A stretch of 64,000 nucleotides of DNA, taken from NCBI GenBank assembly GCA_900544535.1, contig UQVH01000006.1, positions 1 through 64,000 on the forward strand. Direction: 5' to 3'. Each line of letters opens with the position of its first letter. Within the stretch, counting starts at the first letter, position 1. Source of the stretch: an uncultured Bacteroidales bacterium. Its GTDB lineage: Bacteria > Bacteroidota > Bacteroidia > Bacteroidales > Muribaculaceae. The notes under the pieces are model-generated. The model ran no database searches. It saw nothing but the letters and a program-made list of their open reading frames with translations, and was not told the DNA's origin. Below are positions 35,314-44,839 of this stretch, piece after piece. A program made the translations under genes and the position numbers.

Positions 35314-35652
35314 GTCAAAGGACTGATCACAACCGGGGGACTAAAGACCCGGCGTCATATAATAAAAAACTATTTTGTAGAGATTAAGTTTCATGTTTCA
35401 ACTATAACTGTTTCCAAAAAGGTATAATTTTAAAGGTAATAAATAAGATTGGTTTTAATAGGGAAACAATTTTAAGGTATTGATTTGAACACACTAAAGT
35501 CCGCCCCGAAGCGATTTCGACGGCGGACTTGTCTTATATCCCCCCTATCGATAGAATCTCCACGGAAAGACGGGCCTGTTTAACCATCCTTCCGTGGAGA
35601 CCGACCTAAAGACTCCTTTTATACCTTAGCGGGATAAAAAGACGGGAGTTTC
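35314..35652. other. Intergenic region between sigma gene and GH36 gene
   Basis: 339 bases, no gene. It contains AAGGTA motifs at 35419, 35433 and 35474, in a stretch resembling the GH32 leader. A terminator-like hairpin has arms AAGTCCGCC 35497-35505 and GGCGGACTT 35522-35530. A second hairpin has arms TCTCCACGGAA 35557-35567 and 35590-35600. These could end transcripts from both sides. Confidence 0.55.
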
Positions 35653-37866
35653 TTATTCGGCTGTAAGCAGAAGCACACGCGAGCCCCATTCAGTCCGTTT
35701 GTCCTTGTCGACATTATAGCCGGCAGGCATTTCAAGGCCATTGTCCATCAGATAGCGGCCGGTAAAGACTTTTCCTTCGTATTTAAGCGGCTTGTTGTCG
35801 ATGCGGTTGATCTCACGCACCTTGTAACTGCGGTCCGGATCAAGGCCGGCCATTTTCACTCGCGGAAGCTGCTGATTGCGGAAAGCCTCGGTCTTCCACC
35901 AGAAATAAACCGCTTTGTCTTTTTCGGGTGTAGCGTAGAGCAATGACGCCACGCCCAAGCCCTCATAGGGAGACTGCAAGCGATATATGTCGCCCTGCTG
36001 CACGATCGGACGAATCTCCTTGTATTCGGCGATTGCCCTGCGGCACTGTTCCCTCTCGGCTGCCGACATGTCGCGCGGCTGGATCTCCATGCCAAGCCGA
36101 CCGCTCATGGCAACATCAGTGCGATATTTCAGCGGCATGGTGCGATAAGTCTGATGGTTCGGAGTGGCGCTGATGTGTGAGGCCATAGCCACAGCCGGGA
36201 AGAAATATGAGGTTCCCCACTGCATATAGACCCTCTGAAGAGCATCCGTATTGTCGCTCACCCAAAATTCATCGAACCAGGGAAGGACACCGTAGTTGGC
36301 ACGTCCGCCACCGCTTGCGCAAGCCTGGATGGTAAGGTCCGGATATTTGGCGCGGATGCGGTCAAGGACTTTGGCAAAACCTTTGTGATAGTCGATGTAG
36401 AGATGGCTCTGGTTGTCGGCCGAGAGATATTGTGAGCCGTGACTGCGGATCGACATGTTGGCGTCCCACTTGATATAGTCGATTTCGGGATATTTTGTCA
36501 TCAGAGTGTCGACTACTTCGAAAACAAGATCCTGCACTTTAGGATTGGAAAGGTCAAGAACGAGCTGAGTGCCGCCGCGACCGTAAACATGATCGCGATG
36601 AGCCGGCTTGATGACGTATTCCGGATGAGCGGCATAGAGTTCGCTTTTCGAGTTGGTCATCTCAGGCTCGATCCATATGCCGAATTTGATGCCGTTGCTT
36701 TTTGCCGCGTCGATCAGGCCCTGAATACCATGAGGGAGCTTGCGTGTATCGACTATCCAGTCACCGAGTCCCTGAGTGTTGTTGTCGCGCGGATATTTGA
36801 CGCCAAACCATCCGTCGTCCATGACGAACAGTTCGCCGCCCATCGAAGCGATATCCTCCATCATCTTTTCCATGCCGGGTTCATCTACATCAAAGTAGAC
36901 GCCTTCCCAGCTGTTGAGCAGGATCTTGCGGAGATCGTTGCCGTGGGCAAGCTTGTGGTTTCGGCCCCAGCGATGGAAATGACGGCTCACACCGCTCATT
37001 CCTTCATTGCTGTAAGTGAAAGCCAGTGGAGGAGTGGTGAAAACCTCACCTTTTTTGAGGTGATATTCCGAATTGTCTTCGTTTATTCCCGCGAAAAAGC
37101 GGTGATAGTCGGTTTCGTCCGTATCGATCACCAACTTATAATTGCCGCTGTAACAGAGAGCAGCACCGATGACGCGGCCGTCGTTTTCGCGCGGCTTACC
37201 GTCGAGCGAGAGCATCAGTTCGGCATGAGCGGTGTGGGAGTTGCGGACACCGTCACGATTTTTGATCACACGCATCCCGTGGGTAAGAGGCGAACAATCG
37301 ACACGACCTTCGTTGCCCCACGAGCCGTAGAGCTGCGACAGCCAGACATTGCCGTAACGGACAGGGAGACAAGCCGAGGCAAAGCGGTCGAGAGTCACCT
37401 CGCCCTTTTCCTGATGCGAAATTTCTGTCCATGACTCGATCACATCCTCACCGGGATAGGTACGATAGCAGACTGTGACATCAAACGGATAATAAGCGTC
37501 TTTCAGTTTCACGGACGTGATTTCGGCTCCGTTTTCCTTACGCGACTCATAGCTGTCGACCTTGAGATCAAGAGTCATGTTGCCATCGGCATGAACGGCA
37601 CTGAGCGCGGCTTCGCGGGTTGCATCAAGACCATAGGCCGGATAAGCGTCGGCCACCGGGCTTCCGGCTGCACGAAGATTCGAAGCATCATTGTCGGAGA
37701 TCAGACCGCCGTAGTAGAGGAATTTAAGAGCTTTCCCCTTTTCGGCATCAAGAACAAGCGATGTCGACGGTGTGTCGAGCTTCAGAATCTTGCCATAGGC
37801 GCCGCCGGGCAAAGCGGCGATCAGTGACAGCACCAGTGAAAGGCGCCCTATCGTATTCAGTCTCAT
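35653..37866 (-). CDS. Exported GH36 alpha-galactosidase
   Basis: 737 residues from the start MRLNTIGRLSLVLSL, which supplies a signal peptide; the frame is open 69 codons further but that part overlaps the upstream gene. It has an N-terminal beta-sandwich, then a GH36 barrel with FVMDDGWFG, nucleophile aspartate in YIKWDANMS (about D468) and acid/base aspartate in VSDNTDALQR (near 530). It releases alpha-linked galactose. It lies 31 bases after the HAD gene, as the last gene of the leftward glp operon. This placement is unusual and suggests the substrate links galactose to glycerol or glycerol phosphate. Confidence 0.94.
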   Translation of the reverse strand: MRLNTIGRLSLVLSLIAALPGGAYGKILKLDTPSTSLVLDAEKGKALKFLYYGGLISDNDASNLRAAGSPVADAYPAYGLDATREAALSAVHADGNMTLDLKVDSYESRKENGAEITSVKLKDAYYPFDVTVCYRTYPGEDVIESWTEISHQEKGEVTLDRFASACLPVRYGNVWLSQLYGSWGNEGRVDCSPLTHGMRVIKNRDGVRNSHTAHAELMLSLDGKPRENDGRVIGAALCYSGNYKLVIDTDETDYHRFFAGINEDNSEYHLKKGEVFTTPPLAFTYSNEGMSGVSRHFHRWGRNHKLAHGNDLRKILLNSWEGVYFDVDEPGMEKMMEDIASMGGELFVMDDGWFGVKYPRDNNTQGLGDWIVDTRKLPHGIQGLIDAAKSNGIKFGIWIEPEMTNSKSELYAAHPEYVIKPAHRDHVYGRGGTQLVLDLSNPKVQDLVFEVVDTLMTKYPEIDYIKWDANMSIRSHGSQYLSADNQSHLYIDYHKGFAKVLDRIRAKYPDLTIQACASGGGRANYGVLPWFDEFWVSDNTDALQRVYMQWGTSYFFPAVAMASHISATPNHQTYRTMPLKYRTDVAMSGRLGMEIQPRDMSAAEREQCRRAIAEYKEIRPIVQQGDIYRLQSPYEGLGVASLLYATPEKDKAVYFWWKTEAFRNQQLPRVKMAGLDPDRSYKVREINRIDNKPLKYEGKVFTGRYLMDNGLEMPAGYNVDKDKRTEWGSRVLLLTAE

Positions 37867-37897
37867 GTTATATAGATTGGTGATGGTTTGATTTCTG

Positions 37898-38782
37898 TCA
37901 GTTTCTCGATTCAAGCAACAGCTTACCGAATTCGAAGATGTTGCGGGCGGTGATGTCAGGCATCGGATCGGACTCCAGGGCGGTCTGAAGAGTTGTTTCA
38001 CCTGAAAGCACCAGTACACCGAGCGCTCCCGCGTTGCGGGCCATCGCCACATCGGTATAGATGCGGTCGCCACACATCGCGATCTCGTCAGCGGCGAGTC
38101 CGTAGCGGTGACGGATGCCTGAAAGCATGTCGGGATTTGGTTTGCCGATTACGAGATCAGGCTTGCGTCCGGTGGCATATTCGATGGCACTGCACAGAGA
38201 GCCGCAGTCGACGAGCACGGTCGGAAGATCTGTCGGACAGACACGGTCCGGGTTGGTGGCAATATAAGGCACACCCTGCGAGGCAAGCCATGCGGCATGG
38301 CAAAGACGCGGATATTCAAGAGTGGTATCGAAAGCGACGACCAAAGCATCAGGCAACACTTCAGTCCCGACAGGCAATATCTCAAACCCGGCCTCCTCAA
38401 ACTCGGCCAACATGCTTGGAGTGCCGAGTGCAAAAATTTTACGGACCTGAGGCATTTCCGCCTTCAGATAGTCAATCGTCGCCACCGCGGTGGTGTACAT
38501 TTTATCGGGACCGACCTCTATGCCGAGTTTACGGAGTTTCGCAAGATAGTCGGAGATGCTGCGGGTTGGATTGTTGGTCAGGAAAGAGTAGCCAATTCCG
38601 TTTGCATCAAGCATATCGAGAAAAGGACGGGTATAAGGGAAAAGGGTCGAACCCATGTAGATTGTACCGTCCATGTCAAGAGCCACATGGCGCACACGGC
38701 GACACGCCGTCAGGAGGGTGTCACGGTCAAGGGGCGAAATGTATGTCTCGCAGCTTGCGGTCGAAATGTTATTAGTTGTCAT
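37898..38782 (-). CDS. HAD-superfamily (IIA, NagD/PGP-like) phosphatase
   Basis: 294 residues from MTTNNISTAS; longer starts exist but run further into the glpT gene. The HAD motif I is HVALDMDGTIYMG, followed by SFLTNNPTRS, a lysine in LVIGKPNPDM and the metal motif MCGDRIYTDVAMA. This subclass includes phosphoglycolate and glycerol-3-phosphate phosphatases. It overlaps the glpT stop by 11 bases, so it is co-translated with the transporter. Dephosphorylating glycerol 3-phosphate or a related product is a reasonable guess from context. Confidence 0.88.
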   Translation of the reverse strand: MTTNNISTASCETYISPLDRDTLLTACRRVRHVALDMDGTIYMGSTLFPYTRPFLDMLDANGIGYSFLTNNPTRSISDYLAKLRKLGIEVGPDKMYTTAVATIDYLKAEMPQVRKIFALGTPSMLAEFEEAGFEILPVGTEVLPDALVVAFDTTLEYPRLCHAAWLASQGVPYIATNPDRVCPTDLPTVLVDCGSLCSAIEYATGRKPDLVIGKPNPDMLSGIRHRYGLAADEIAMCGDRIYTDVAMARNAGALGVLVLSGETTLQTALESDPMPDITARNIFEFGKLLLESRN

Positions 38783-40304
38783 GCTGTTCTTTTTCATGAA
38801 GTTGGTCAATAGCAGTCTGCTCTTCGTAGAATTTATTGCTGCGGGCATATCCGTCGCGCGGAGCCATCCACATGGAGATGAATGTCAGGGCGCCCAGTAT
38901 GCCGACACCTATGATGATATAGAAAACCATGTTCCATCCCCAGCGGTCGGCAACTATACCGATTCCGATTGCCGAAACAAAAGAACCGAAATAGCCGAAG
39001 ATGCCGGCAAGACCGTTGGCAGTTGCCGAAGCCTCTTTGGTTGCATGGTTTGCCGAGGCAATACCGATCAGAGCCTGCGGTCCATAGATGAAAAAGCCGG
39101 CCATTGCAAGGAAAATCGTCGAAACGATAATAGGAAGCTGCGGGAACATAATGAAGATACCCATGAATATCACGGCGAAAGTCATGCAGACGAAACACAT
39201 CCTGTGAGCCTTGCCGTGGAAGATATGGTCTGTGGCCCACCCGGCGAAGATAGTGCCCACAATCGCAAAGATTTCAAAAGCTCCGACAGACCAGGCGGCA
39301 TCCTCGATGGACATATTGCGGGCCTCGGTCAGGAATTTCGGGCCCCAGTCAAGAATGCCCATACGCATGACATAGACAAACACATTGGCAATACAGAGAG
39401 TCCAGATCCAGCGGTTGGTCCATACCATTGCCTTGAGGAATTTTGCACGCGAAGGAGCCTTGTCTCCTTTGGCCTCCGATTTGCCGGTCTGGGTTCCGGG
39501 AAGTTCCGGAAGACCTACGGAACGCGGATCGTCGCGGAGTCCGAAATAAAGCCATGCGGCACCGCAGACCGCCATACATGCGGGAATCCAGAAACACCAT
39601 TTCCAGGCATCCCAATGTGTGGCATAGCTGAGAATGGTTTTCATGTGCTCGCTGTTGGAGGGATCAAGATTGAGATTGGCTGCGATAGTGCTTATAATCT
39701 CCGGATTGCCGCTGAGGTCACGCCCCATTGTACCCATGATGTAACCGCATACCACGACGGCCGATGCGGCCCCGATAGAGTGTGATGTGTTCCATATCGA
39801 CATTTTCGTAGCTAACTGCGACGGATGAATCCACGAAGGGAGCAAGCGCGCACAGGGAGGATAGCCGACACCCTGAAAATACTGGTTGAGCACAATGGTG
39901 ACAGCCATCAGCATGATGAGCATGTTGATGAAGTCAGGTCCGCTGTCGACACCCGTAATCCAGGAACTGATATTGACGCCGAAACCGAACATGAAATTAG
40001 AAGCGGCACAGAGCAGGAGACCGATAGCCATGATCACACGTGCGCTGAAACGGTCTACGATAAAACCGTTGATGAAACGCGAAAGACCGTAGATCAGCGA
40101 GCCGATACCGATGACAATACCGAAACTTGTATTGGAGATGCCATACTGGGCCGTGAGGCCGGGCATGGCGATCGAAAAGTTCTTTCTGACAAAATAATAG
40201 ATTGCGTAACCGATCATGGAGACAATGATTGTACGCATCTGCCAAGACTTGAAGCGCTTGACGACCTCAGGTTTCCAGCCGGCATAGATGTTTTCAGACG
40301 ACAT
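38772..40304 (-). CDS. glpT: Glycerol-3-phosphate transporter (MFS, GlpT-like)
   Basis: A 510-residue inner-membrane MFS protein of the organophosphate:phosphate antiporter family with about 12 helices. Typical early sequence is MIGYAIYYFVRKNFSIAMPGL and GLSRFINGFIVDRFSARVIMAIGL. It should exchange periplasmic glycerol 3-phosphate for phosphate. Its place directly after glpC fixes the likely substrate. It is somewhat longer than E. coli GlpT because of an extended loop with a SEAKGDKAPS segment. Confidence 0.93.
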   Translation of the reverse strand: MSSENIYAGWKPEVVKRFKSWQMRTIIVSMIGYAIYYFVRKNFSIAMPGLTAQYGISNTSFGIVIGIGSLIYGLSRFINGFIVDRFSARVIMAIGLLLCAASNFMFGFGVNISSWITGVDSGPDFINMLIMLMAVTIVLNQYFQGVGYPPCARLLPSWIHPSQLATKMSIWNTSHSIGAASAVVVCGYIMGTMGRDLSGNPEIISTIAANLNLDPSNSEHMKTILSYATHWDAWKWCFWIPACMAVCGAAWLYFGLRDDPRSVGLPELPGTQTGKSEAKGDKAPSRAKFLKAMVWTNRWIWTLCIANVFVYVMRMGILDWGPKFLTEARNMSIEDAAWSVGAFEIFAIVGTIFAGWATDHIFHGKAHRMCFVCMTFAVIFMGIFIMFPQLPIIVSTIFLAMAGFFIYGPQALIGIASANHATKEASATANGLAGIFGYFGSFVSAIGIGIVADRWGWNMVFYIIIGVGILGALTFISMWMAPRDGYARSNKFYEEQTAIDQLHEKEQHDN

Positions 40305-40400
40305 AATGTAATGAAGGGTTTTAGAGTTTCATGGTTGGAGAGTTGCTTCTGCAAGATCAGCACCTATATTATATATAGTATAACCGACCGCAGACAGATT

Positions 40401-41648
40401 TTATTTTACGCCGTTGGCTTTCATTGTAGCTTCCACATCGAGGGCTTCGGCAAGAATTGTCACGGGATTTTCCACTTTGACACCTGTGCTCATCTCGATC
40501 TGCCATTTACAGGTCTCACAGTCAGTGGCTACCAGATCGACACCGGCTTCAAGGATGCGGTCGAAAAGCTCACGCCCGATGGCCTGTGAATAAGCATAGT
40601 TTTCCTTCTTGAAGCCATAGGTACCGGCTATGCCGCAGCATGACGATTCGAGAGGGACCAGCGTCAGCCCCGGAATGCTTCTGAGAAGCGAGATCGAATG
40701 GATGGCCCAGCCGAGTTTCTGCATGTGGCAGGGGGTGTGATATGTGATGCGCTTACGGTAATCTTTACGGAATACAAGCTTCACTTGGCCCTCATCTACA
40801 AGACGGTTGAGGAAAGCGGTAGCCAGAAGAATATTATCGCGGATATCGGCATTCTCCACATCAAGCAGGTGGGGATATTCGTCGCGTATAGTGAAAACGC
40901 AGGTCGAACTCGTAGCGATGACCGGACGCCCCTCTCCTACCGATTTGCGCATCGAGGCTATGTTGAGACGAGCATCGCGCCGCGCCTCGTCAACCATCTT
41001 GTTGGCGATCTTGGCCACACCGCAGCAACGCTCTTTCTCAAGGAGATTGACGCCGTAACCGATGGCGTTCATCAGCTTGACAAAGTCACGTCCGAGCGAA
41101 GGGTTGTTGTAGTTGACAAAGCAGCCGTGGAAATATGACAGCTGATTTGCAAAATGAGTCTGGTCAGGAGCCTTGCGGCGCATCCATGACTCAAAAGTCG
41201 ACGAGGAATATGTCGGAAAATTCCGGTGGCGGTCAATGCCCAGCGTCATATCCATCGCAGCCTTTGTGACAGGCAGTTTCAGGACAGGATTGACGATAAA
41301 CGACATCGAAGTCGCCATTTTTCCCATGAAATCAGTGCTTGCCAGCATCCTGTCGCGCAGGGAGACCGGACGTTTGTCGTATTTCAGACGGGCTGTCTGA
41401 ATGATGTCGCCGATCTTTACATTCGACGGACAGGCCACTTCACAGCGCTTGCAGTTGAGGCAATATTTCAGCGCCGCGTCATAGAATTCCGGATTTTTCA
41501 GTCTGTAACGCTCTCCGTCCGGGCCGGCCTGCTTTGGCCCCGGATAATCGGGATTTACGGCAAGCACCGGGCAATAAACCGTACAGATCGTACACTTTAT
41601 GCACTGTTCAAGATTGTTAGGACTGATATTTTTTACTTGGTATTCCAT
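40401..41648 (-). CDS. glpC: Anaerobic glycerol-3-phosphate dehydrogenase subunit C
   Basis: A 415-residue iron-sulfur subunit. Two 4Fe-4S motifs lie near the N terminus (CIKCTICTVYCP and CLNCKRCEVACP), and two CCG domains follow (ERCCGVAKI, ESSCCGIAGTYG). It anchors the GlpAB dimer to the membrane and passes electrons to menaquinone. It lies 36 bases after glpB. Confidence 0.95.
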   Translation of the reverse strand: MEYQVKNISPNNLEQCIKCTICTVYCPVLAVNPDYPGPKQAGPDGERYRLKNPEFYDAALKYCLNCKRCEVACPSNVKIGDIIQTARLKYDKRPVSLRDRMLASTDFMGKMATSMSFIVNPVLKLPVTKAAMDMTLGIDRHRNFPTYSSSTFESWMRRKAPDQTHFANQLSYFHGCFVNYNNPSLGRDFVKLMNAIGYGVNLLEKERCCGVAKIANKMVDEARRDARLNIASMRKSVGEGRPVIATSSTCVFTIRDEYPHLLDVENADIRDNILLATAFLNRLVDEGQVKLVFRKDYRKRITYHTPCHMQKLGWAIHSISLLRSIPGLTLVPLESSCCGIAGTYGFKKENYAYSQAIGRELFDRILEAGVDLVATDCETCKWQIEMSTGVKVENPVTILAEALDVEATMKANGVK

Positions 41649-41684
41649 CGTGAATGTGTTGATTTTGGTTTGACAGGGCGACGA

Positions 41685-42935
41685 TTACGCCTGCGAGGCA
41701 GCTATGATATGACGGGCGACCTGAAGAGCCGAGAGAATAGCGACACCGCCGCCCGATCCCTCGCGTATTGGGTTGGTGCCGCCGAGAATCGCCCCGACAG
41801 CATAGACGTTGCTTGCAGGCACACCGTTGAAAGTCACATGAAATTCGCGGTCGGTGGTCACTCCGAACTGCATATAGGGCTGATTGTCAAAGATACTCTT
41901 TCCGCACCAGAGCGACCGGTCGGACGGCGCCTCGACATCAGCGCCGAGAACTGGTTCGTAGATTCTGTCAGGCTCGGCCACGAGTCCCTGGCTGAAGAAA
42001 CTGCCGGTGGCGAGAATGAAGTTATCGGCCTGAAGGCTCATCCCGCTGAGGTTGGCTGTCTCGATTTCCTTGAGTGATGATCCCTCCATGTAGCCGCGGG
42101 TCACATTGTCACCGAGGAAATAAGTGCCTCCAAGCTGCTCGAAATATCTGCGCAGACGGATCTGCGAGCGCATACCGCATACCGACATAGGCAAAACAGG
42201 CACACACAGCAACTTCGGACGCACCATCGAGCGCAGTTCCCGGACGGGGAGTTCGGAGTCGATGCCTACGACTGCCGGCATGAACACTACATCCGAATCA
42301 CCGGCGGCTCTGTTGATTTCAGAGGCAAGCATCTCAAGAACAGGGCCTTTCAACACCTTGGCAATTGCCGCCGCACGCATCTCGGATGAATTTTTGCGCA
42401 GCCGTTCAAGAGCCGGGAGCGAAATTGTTGCGAAGTCGCAAGGCAGATTGTGCGCTTTCAGTCCGTCGGCAAGAAAACCTGGAAGAAAATCAAGATAGCC
42501 TTTGAAATTTATGATCGTAGCTTTCCGCCAGCCGATCTCCGAGGGGTCTTCACAAATCGCATAGTCATCCATCGTCAGCCATGTCGGCTCGCAAAGTCCC
42601 AGCGGAGTCAGCCGGAAATGATTTTTCGAAGCATCTCCGACGAAAGTCAGACCTGCGTCCGCCAGAATCCGTTTGGCCTCATCGGCAAGCGCCGGAATGG
42701 AGGCTGCTCCGATCTTTGAATAAGGATGTCCGGGAGGCAGCGAACCGATCGCATCCAGAGGATGGAGGAGTTCCTTTCCGTCAACATTACCGAGCAATCC
42801 GAAAGATCCGGAATAAAAATGCAGGGCACTCTGCCCAGACGAGATTATGGCTACCTTACGGCCCGAACGCGCGAGTCTGACACCCGCGATCAGTCCGCTC
42901 AGGCCACCACCTATTATAATAGTATCGTATTTCAT
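41685..42935 (-). CDS. glpB: Anaerobic glycerol-3-phosphate dehydrogenase subunit B
   Basis: 416 residues from MKYDTIIIGGGLSGLIAG; the frame is open 26 codons further, but that would run into glpA. The N-terminal FAD/NAD-binding fold has GGGLSGL, and the C terminus has PIREGSGGGVAILSALQVARHI. It is the flavin subunit of the GlpABC complex that oxidises glycerol 3-phosphate to dihydroxyacetone phosphate without oxygen. It lies 10 bases after glpA. Confidence 0.94.
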   Translation of the reverse strand: MKYDTIIIGGGLSGLIAGVRLARSGRKVAIISSGQSALHFYSGSFGLLGNVDGKELLHPLDAIGSLPPGHPYSKIGAASIPALADEAKRILADAGLTFVGDASKNHFRLTPLGLCEPTWLTMDDYAICEDPSEIGWRKATIINFKGYLDFLPGFLADGLKAHNLPCDFATISLPALERLRKNSSEMRAAAIAKVLKGPVLEMLASEINRAAGDSDVVFMPAVVGIDSELPVRELRSMVRPKLLCVPVLPMSVCGMRSQIRLRRYFEQLGGTYFLGDNVTRGYMEGSSLKEIETANLSGMSLQADNFILATGSFFSQGLVAEPDRIYEPVLGADVEAPSDRSLWCGKSIFDNQPYMQFGVTTDREFHVTFNGVPASNVYAVGAILGGTNPIREGSGGGVAILSALQVARHIIAASQA

Positions 42936-42945
42936 CGGAATTGTT

Positions 42946-44616
42946 TTATTGATCGGCCTTTTCTGTTGTCTGACATTCGCATTCCTCCTCGCGCGGGGCA
43001 AGTCCGCAGACACCGCGGTAGAGCCAAGTCATGAACTGGGCTTCGACGAGAGTCTGTCCCCAGGCTACAGGCATCATCCCTTTCCAACGTTCGTTGATAA
43101 AACTTGCCAGATCATCAAGCGCGGCGGGAGGATTGCCGGTCTCGTCTCTGAGAATCGCGGCCGCGCGACATGCGCACAGCCCACCTTGACATGTCCCCAT
43201 GCCCATTCTGGTACGGCGACGCAGATTGATCAGGCTGTCGGCATGAAGTTTCTTGATCGCATATTTGATCTCGCCGACCGATACCTGTTCGCATTCGCAG
43301 ACAAGCGCATCGTCTTCATCGGCATTGTAGACGATCTCGGAACTCATCGAGCCGTGACGTCCCTGGGCGGCTTTCTGATCAGTGCTCAGTTCGATTATAT
43401 GCGATTTGCGCTTACGGCCTTCGCCGTCGGTCCGCGGAAGATCCGAACCCGGTAGCGGAATTTCGACTGTACGGCATTTCTTGTCCGTAATTCCCAATTT
43501 TCGACAGGCCATATCCGTGGCCCACTCGGCCATCAGACGATAAGTCATCAGCTTGCCTCCTGAGATGGTGATCATACCCTCTACACCATCGCGCTGCGCA
43601 TGGTCCATGCAGACAATGCCTCGGCTGATGCTACGGCCGGAAGGATCATCGTCCGAAGCGATCAGAGGTCTGACTCCCGCATAGGCCCTGAGAATTCTGG
43701 TATAGGCGAGACATGGAGCTATCTTGATTCCCTCGCGCAGCAGGACGTCGACTTCTTCGCCGGTGACATCCATCCGGTCCACCTGATCAAGCGGAATGCG
43801 GCTCGAAGTGGTACCGATAAGCGAAATCGTATCGCCAGGCACAAGAATATCGGCATCGGCCGGCTTACGGCAACGGTTGATGACGACATTGTTGACCCTG
43901 TGTCCGAAAATCAGCAGCGCACCCTTGGCCGGAAACATATTAACCTTTATGCCTGCCATAGCGCAGATACGCTGCCCCCAGATACCGCCGGCATTTATCA
44001 CCAGCGAGGAACGCACTTTGAACTTCTGGCCTGTGCGCTGTTCGCGGAGCTCTACTCCGGTAACTCGTCCGGATTCCATCAGCAGATCCGTCACTTCATG
44101 ATACGTCAGTATATCGGCTCCGTGTTCACGGGCATCCATGACATTGGCCGTTGTCAGGCGGAACGGATCGATCGCACCGTCAGGTACCTTTACCGCACCT
44201 ATTATATCCTTGTTGACAGCAGGTTCGATGGCGATTGCCTGAGCCGGATCTATCACTTCGGCGTTTATTCCGGCCTTCAGACAGGATTCGACAAAATTTT
44301 TCTGATATCCCAGATCATCTTCCGGGAGCGTGACAAAAAGGCCTCCGGTCTCTTCCACGCAGTGGCGTGCTATACGCCGGAGAATCATGTTTTCCTTTAT
44401 ACACTCACTGGCCGACTCCTGATCGGTGACAGCATAGCGCGCCCCGCTGTGAAGCAAACCGTGATTTCGACCTGTGGCACCGGCCGTAAAGTCAAAGCGC
44501 TCCACGAGCAACACAGACAGTCCGCGCATCGCGCAGTCGCGGGCCGTTCCGGCTCCGGTGGCCCCGGCGCCGATGACTATGACGTCATAGTGTTCTTTAC
44601 TGTGATTCTTATTCAT
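42946..44616 (-). CDS. glpA: Anaerobic glycerol-3-phosphate dehydrogenase subunit A
   Basis: A 556-residue catalytic subunit. The FAD-binding motif is VIVIGAGATGAGTARDCAMRG, followed by the glycerol-phosphate dehydrogenase core (TGRNHGLLHSGARYA). A C-terminal BFD-like iron-sulfur domain carries VCECEQVSV and GMGTCQGGLCACR. First gene of the glpABC-glpT-HAD-GH36 operon. Its promoter carries four TTTCG repeats just downstream of the predicted transcription start. Confidence 0.96.
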   Translation of the reverse strand: MNKNHSKEHYDVIVIGAGATGAGTARDCAMRGLSVLLVERFDFTAGATGRNHGLLHSGARYAVTDQESASECIKENMILRRIARHCVEETGGLFVTLPEDDLGYQKNFVESCLKAGINAEVIDPAQAIAIEPAVNKDIIGAVKVPDGAIDPFRLTTANVMDAREHGADILTYHEVTDLLMESGRVTGVELREQRTGQKFKVRSSLVINAGGIWGQRICAMAGIKVNMFPAKGALLIFGHRVNNVVINRCRKPADADILVPGDTISLIGTTSSRIPLDQVDRMDVTGEEVDVLLREGIKIAPCLAYTRILRAYAGVRPLIASDDDPSGRSISRGIVCMDHAQRDGVEGMITISGGKLMTYRLMAEWATDMACRKLGITDKKCRTVEIPLPGSDLPRTDGEGRKRKSHIIELSTDQKAAQGRHGSMSSEIVYNADEDDALVCECEQVSVGEIKYAIKKLHADSLINLRRRTRMGMGTCQGGLCACRAAAILRDETGNPPAALDDLASFINERWKGMMPVAWGQTLVEAQFMTWLYRGVCGLAPREEECECQTTEKADQ

Positions 44617-44664
44617 GGATTTTATCCGGGATTTAAAGGAGAGAAGATCTGGTCATGCAATTTA

Positions 44665-44702
44665 TTTCGATTTACTTTCGAAATATTTTCGTTTCTATTT
44701 CG
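44665..44702. promoter_or_regulatory. Four TTTCG repeats at 11-bp steps, candidate GlpR operator
   Basis: TTTCG starts at 44665, 44676, 44687 and 44698, exactly 11 bases apart, so all four lie on one face of the helix. The array covers the predicted start and early leader of glpABC, a typical repressor position. The adjacent DeoR-family regulator is the natural candidate to bind it. Confidence 0.7.
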
Positions 44703-44705
44703 CAA

Positions 44706-44736
44706 CAAAAGTATAAATCTTTTATTAAAAAACAAA
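44706..44736 (-). promoter_or_regulatory. Promoter of the glpABC operon
   Basis: On the minus strand TTTG (44736-44733), a 19-base spacer and TACTTTTG (44713-44706) match the Bacteroidetes consensus fully. Confidence 0.75.
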
Positions 44737-44831
44737 ATATTTTTGCATCGGTAAATGTTAAAAACACGATCTTTTTTACACCTGTCCCGGTTTTTTAACT
44801 AATTATTTATGAAATTCTCAAATATAATTAA

Positions 44832-44839
44832 TACATTTG
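44832..44839 (+). promoter_or_regulatory. Promoter -7 box of glpR
   Basis: TACATTTG lies 54 bases before the glpR start, away from the TTTCG array. Confidence 0.5.

Noticed and set aside
36439..37434. 331-residue plus-strand frame opposite GH36
   Set aside because: GH36 catalytic motifs are on the other strand; this frame is an antisense artefact.
37867..38073. 69-residue N-terminal extension of GH36
   Set aside because: It overlaps the HAD gene and lacks any domain, while MRLNTIGRLS gives a clean signal peptide.
38673..39785. 370-residue plus-strand frame opposite glpT
   Set aside because: GlpT has a full MFS pattern; the antisense frame is low-complexity in H, D and G and matches nothing.
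43600..44754. 384-residue plus-strand frame opposite glpA
   Set aside because: It is antisense to conserved FAD-binding sequence and runs through the glpA promoter and operator.
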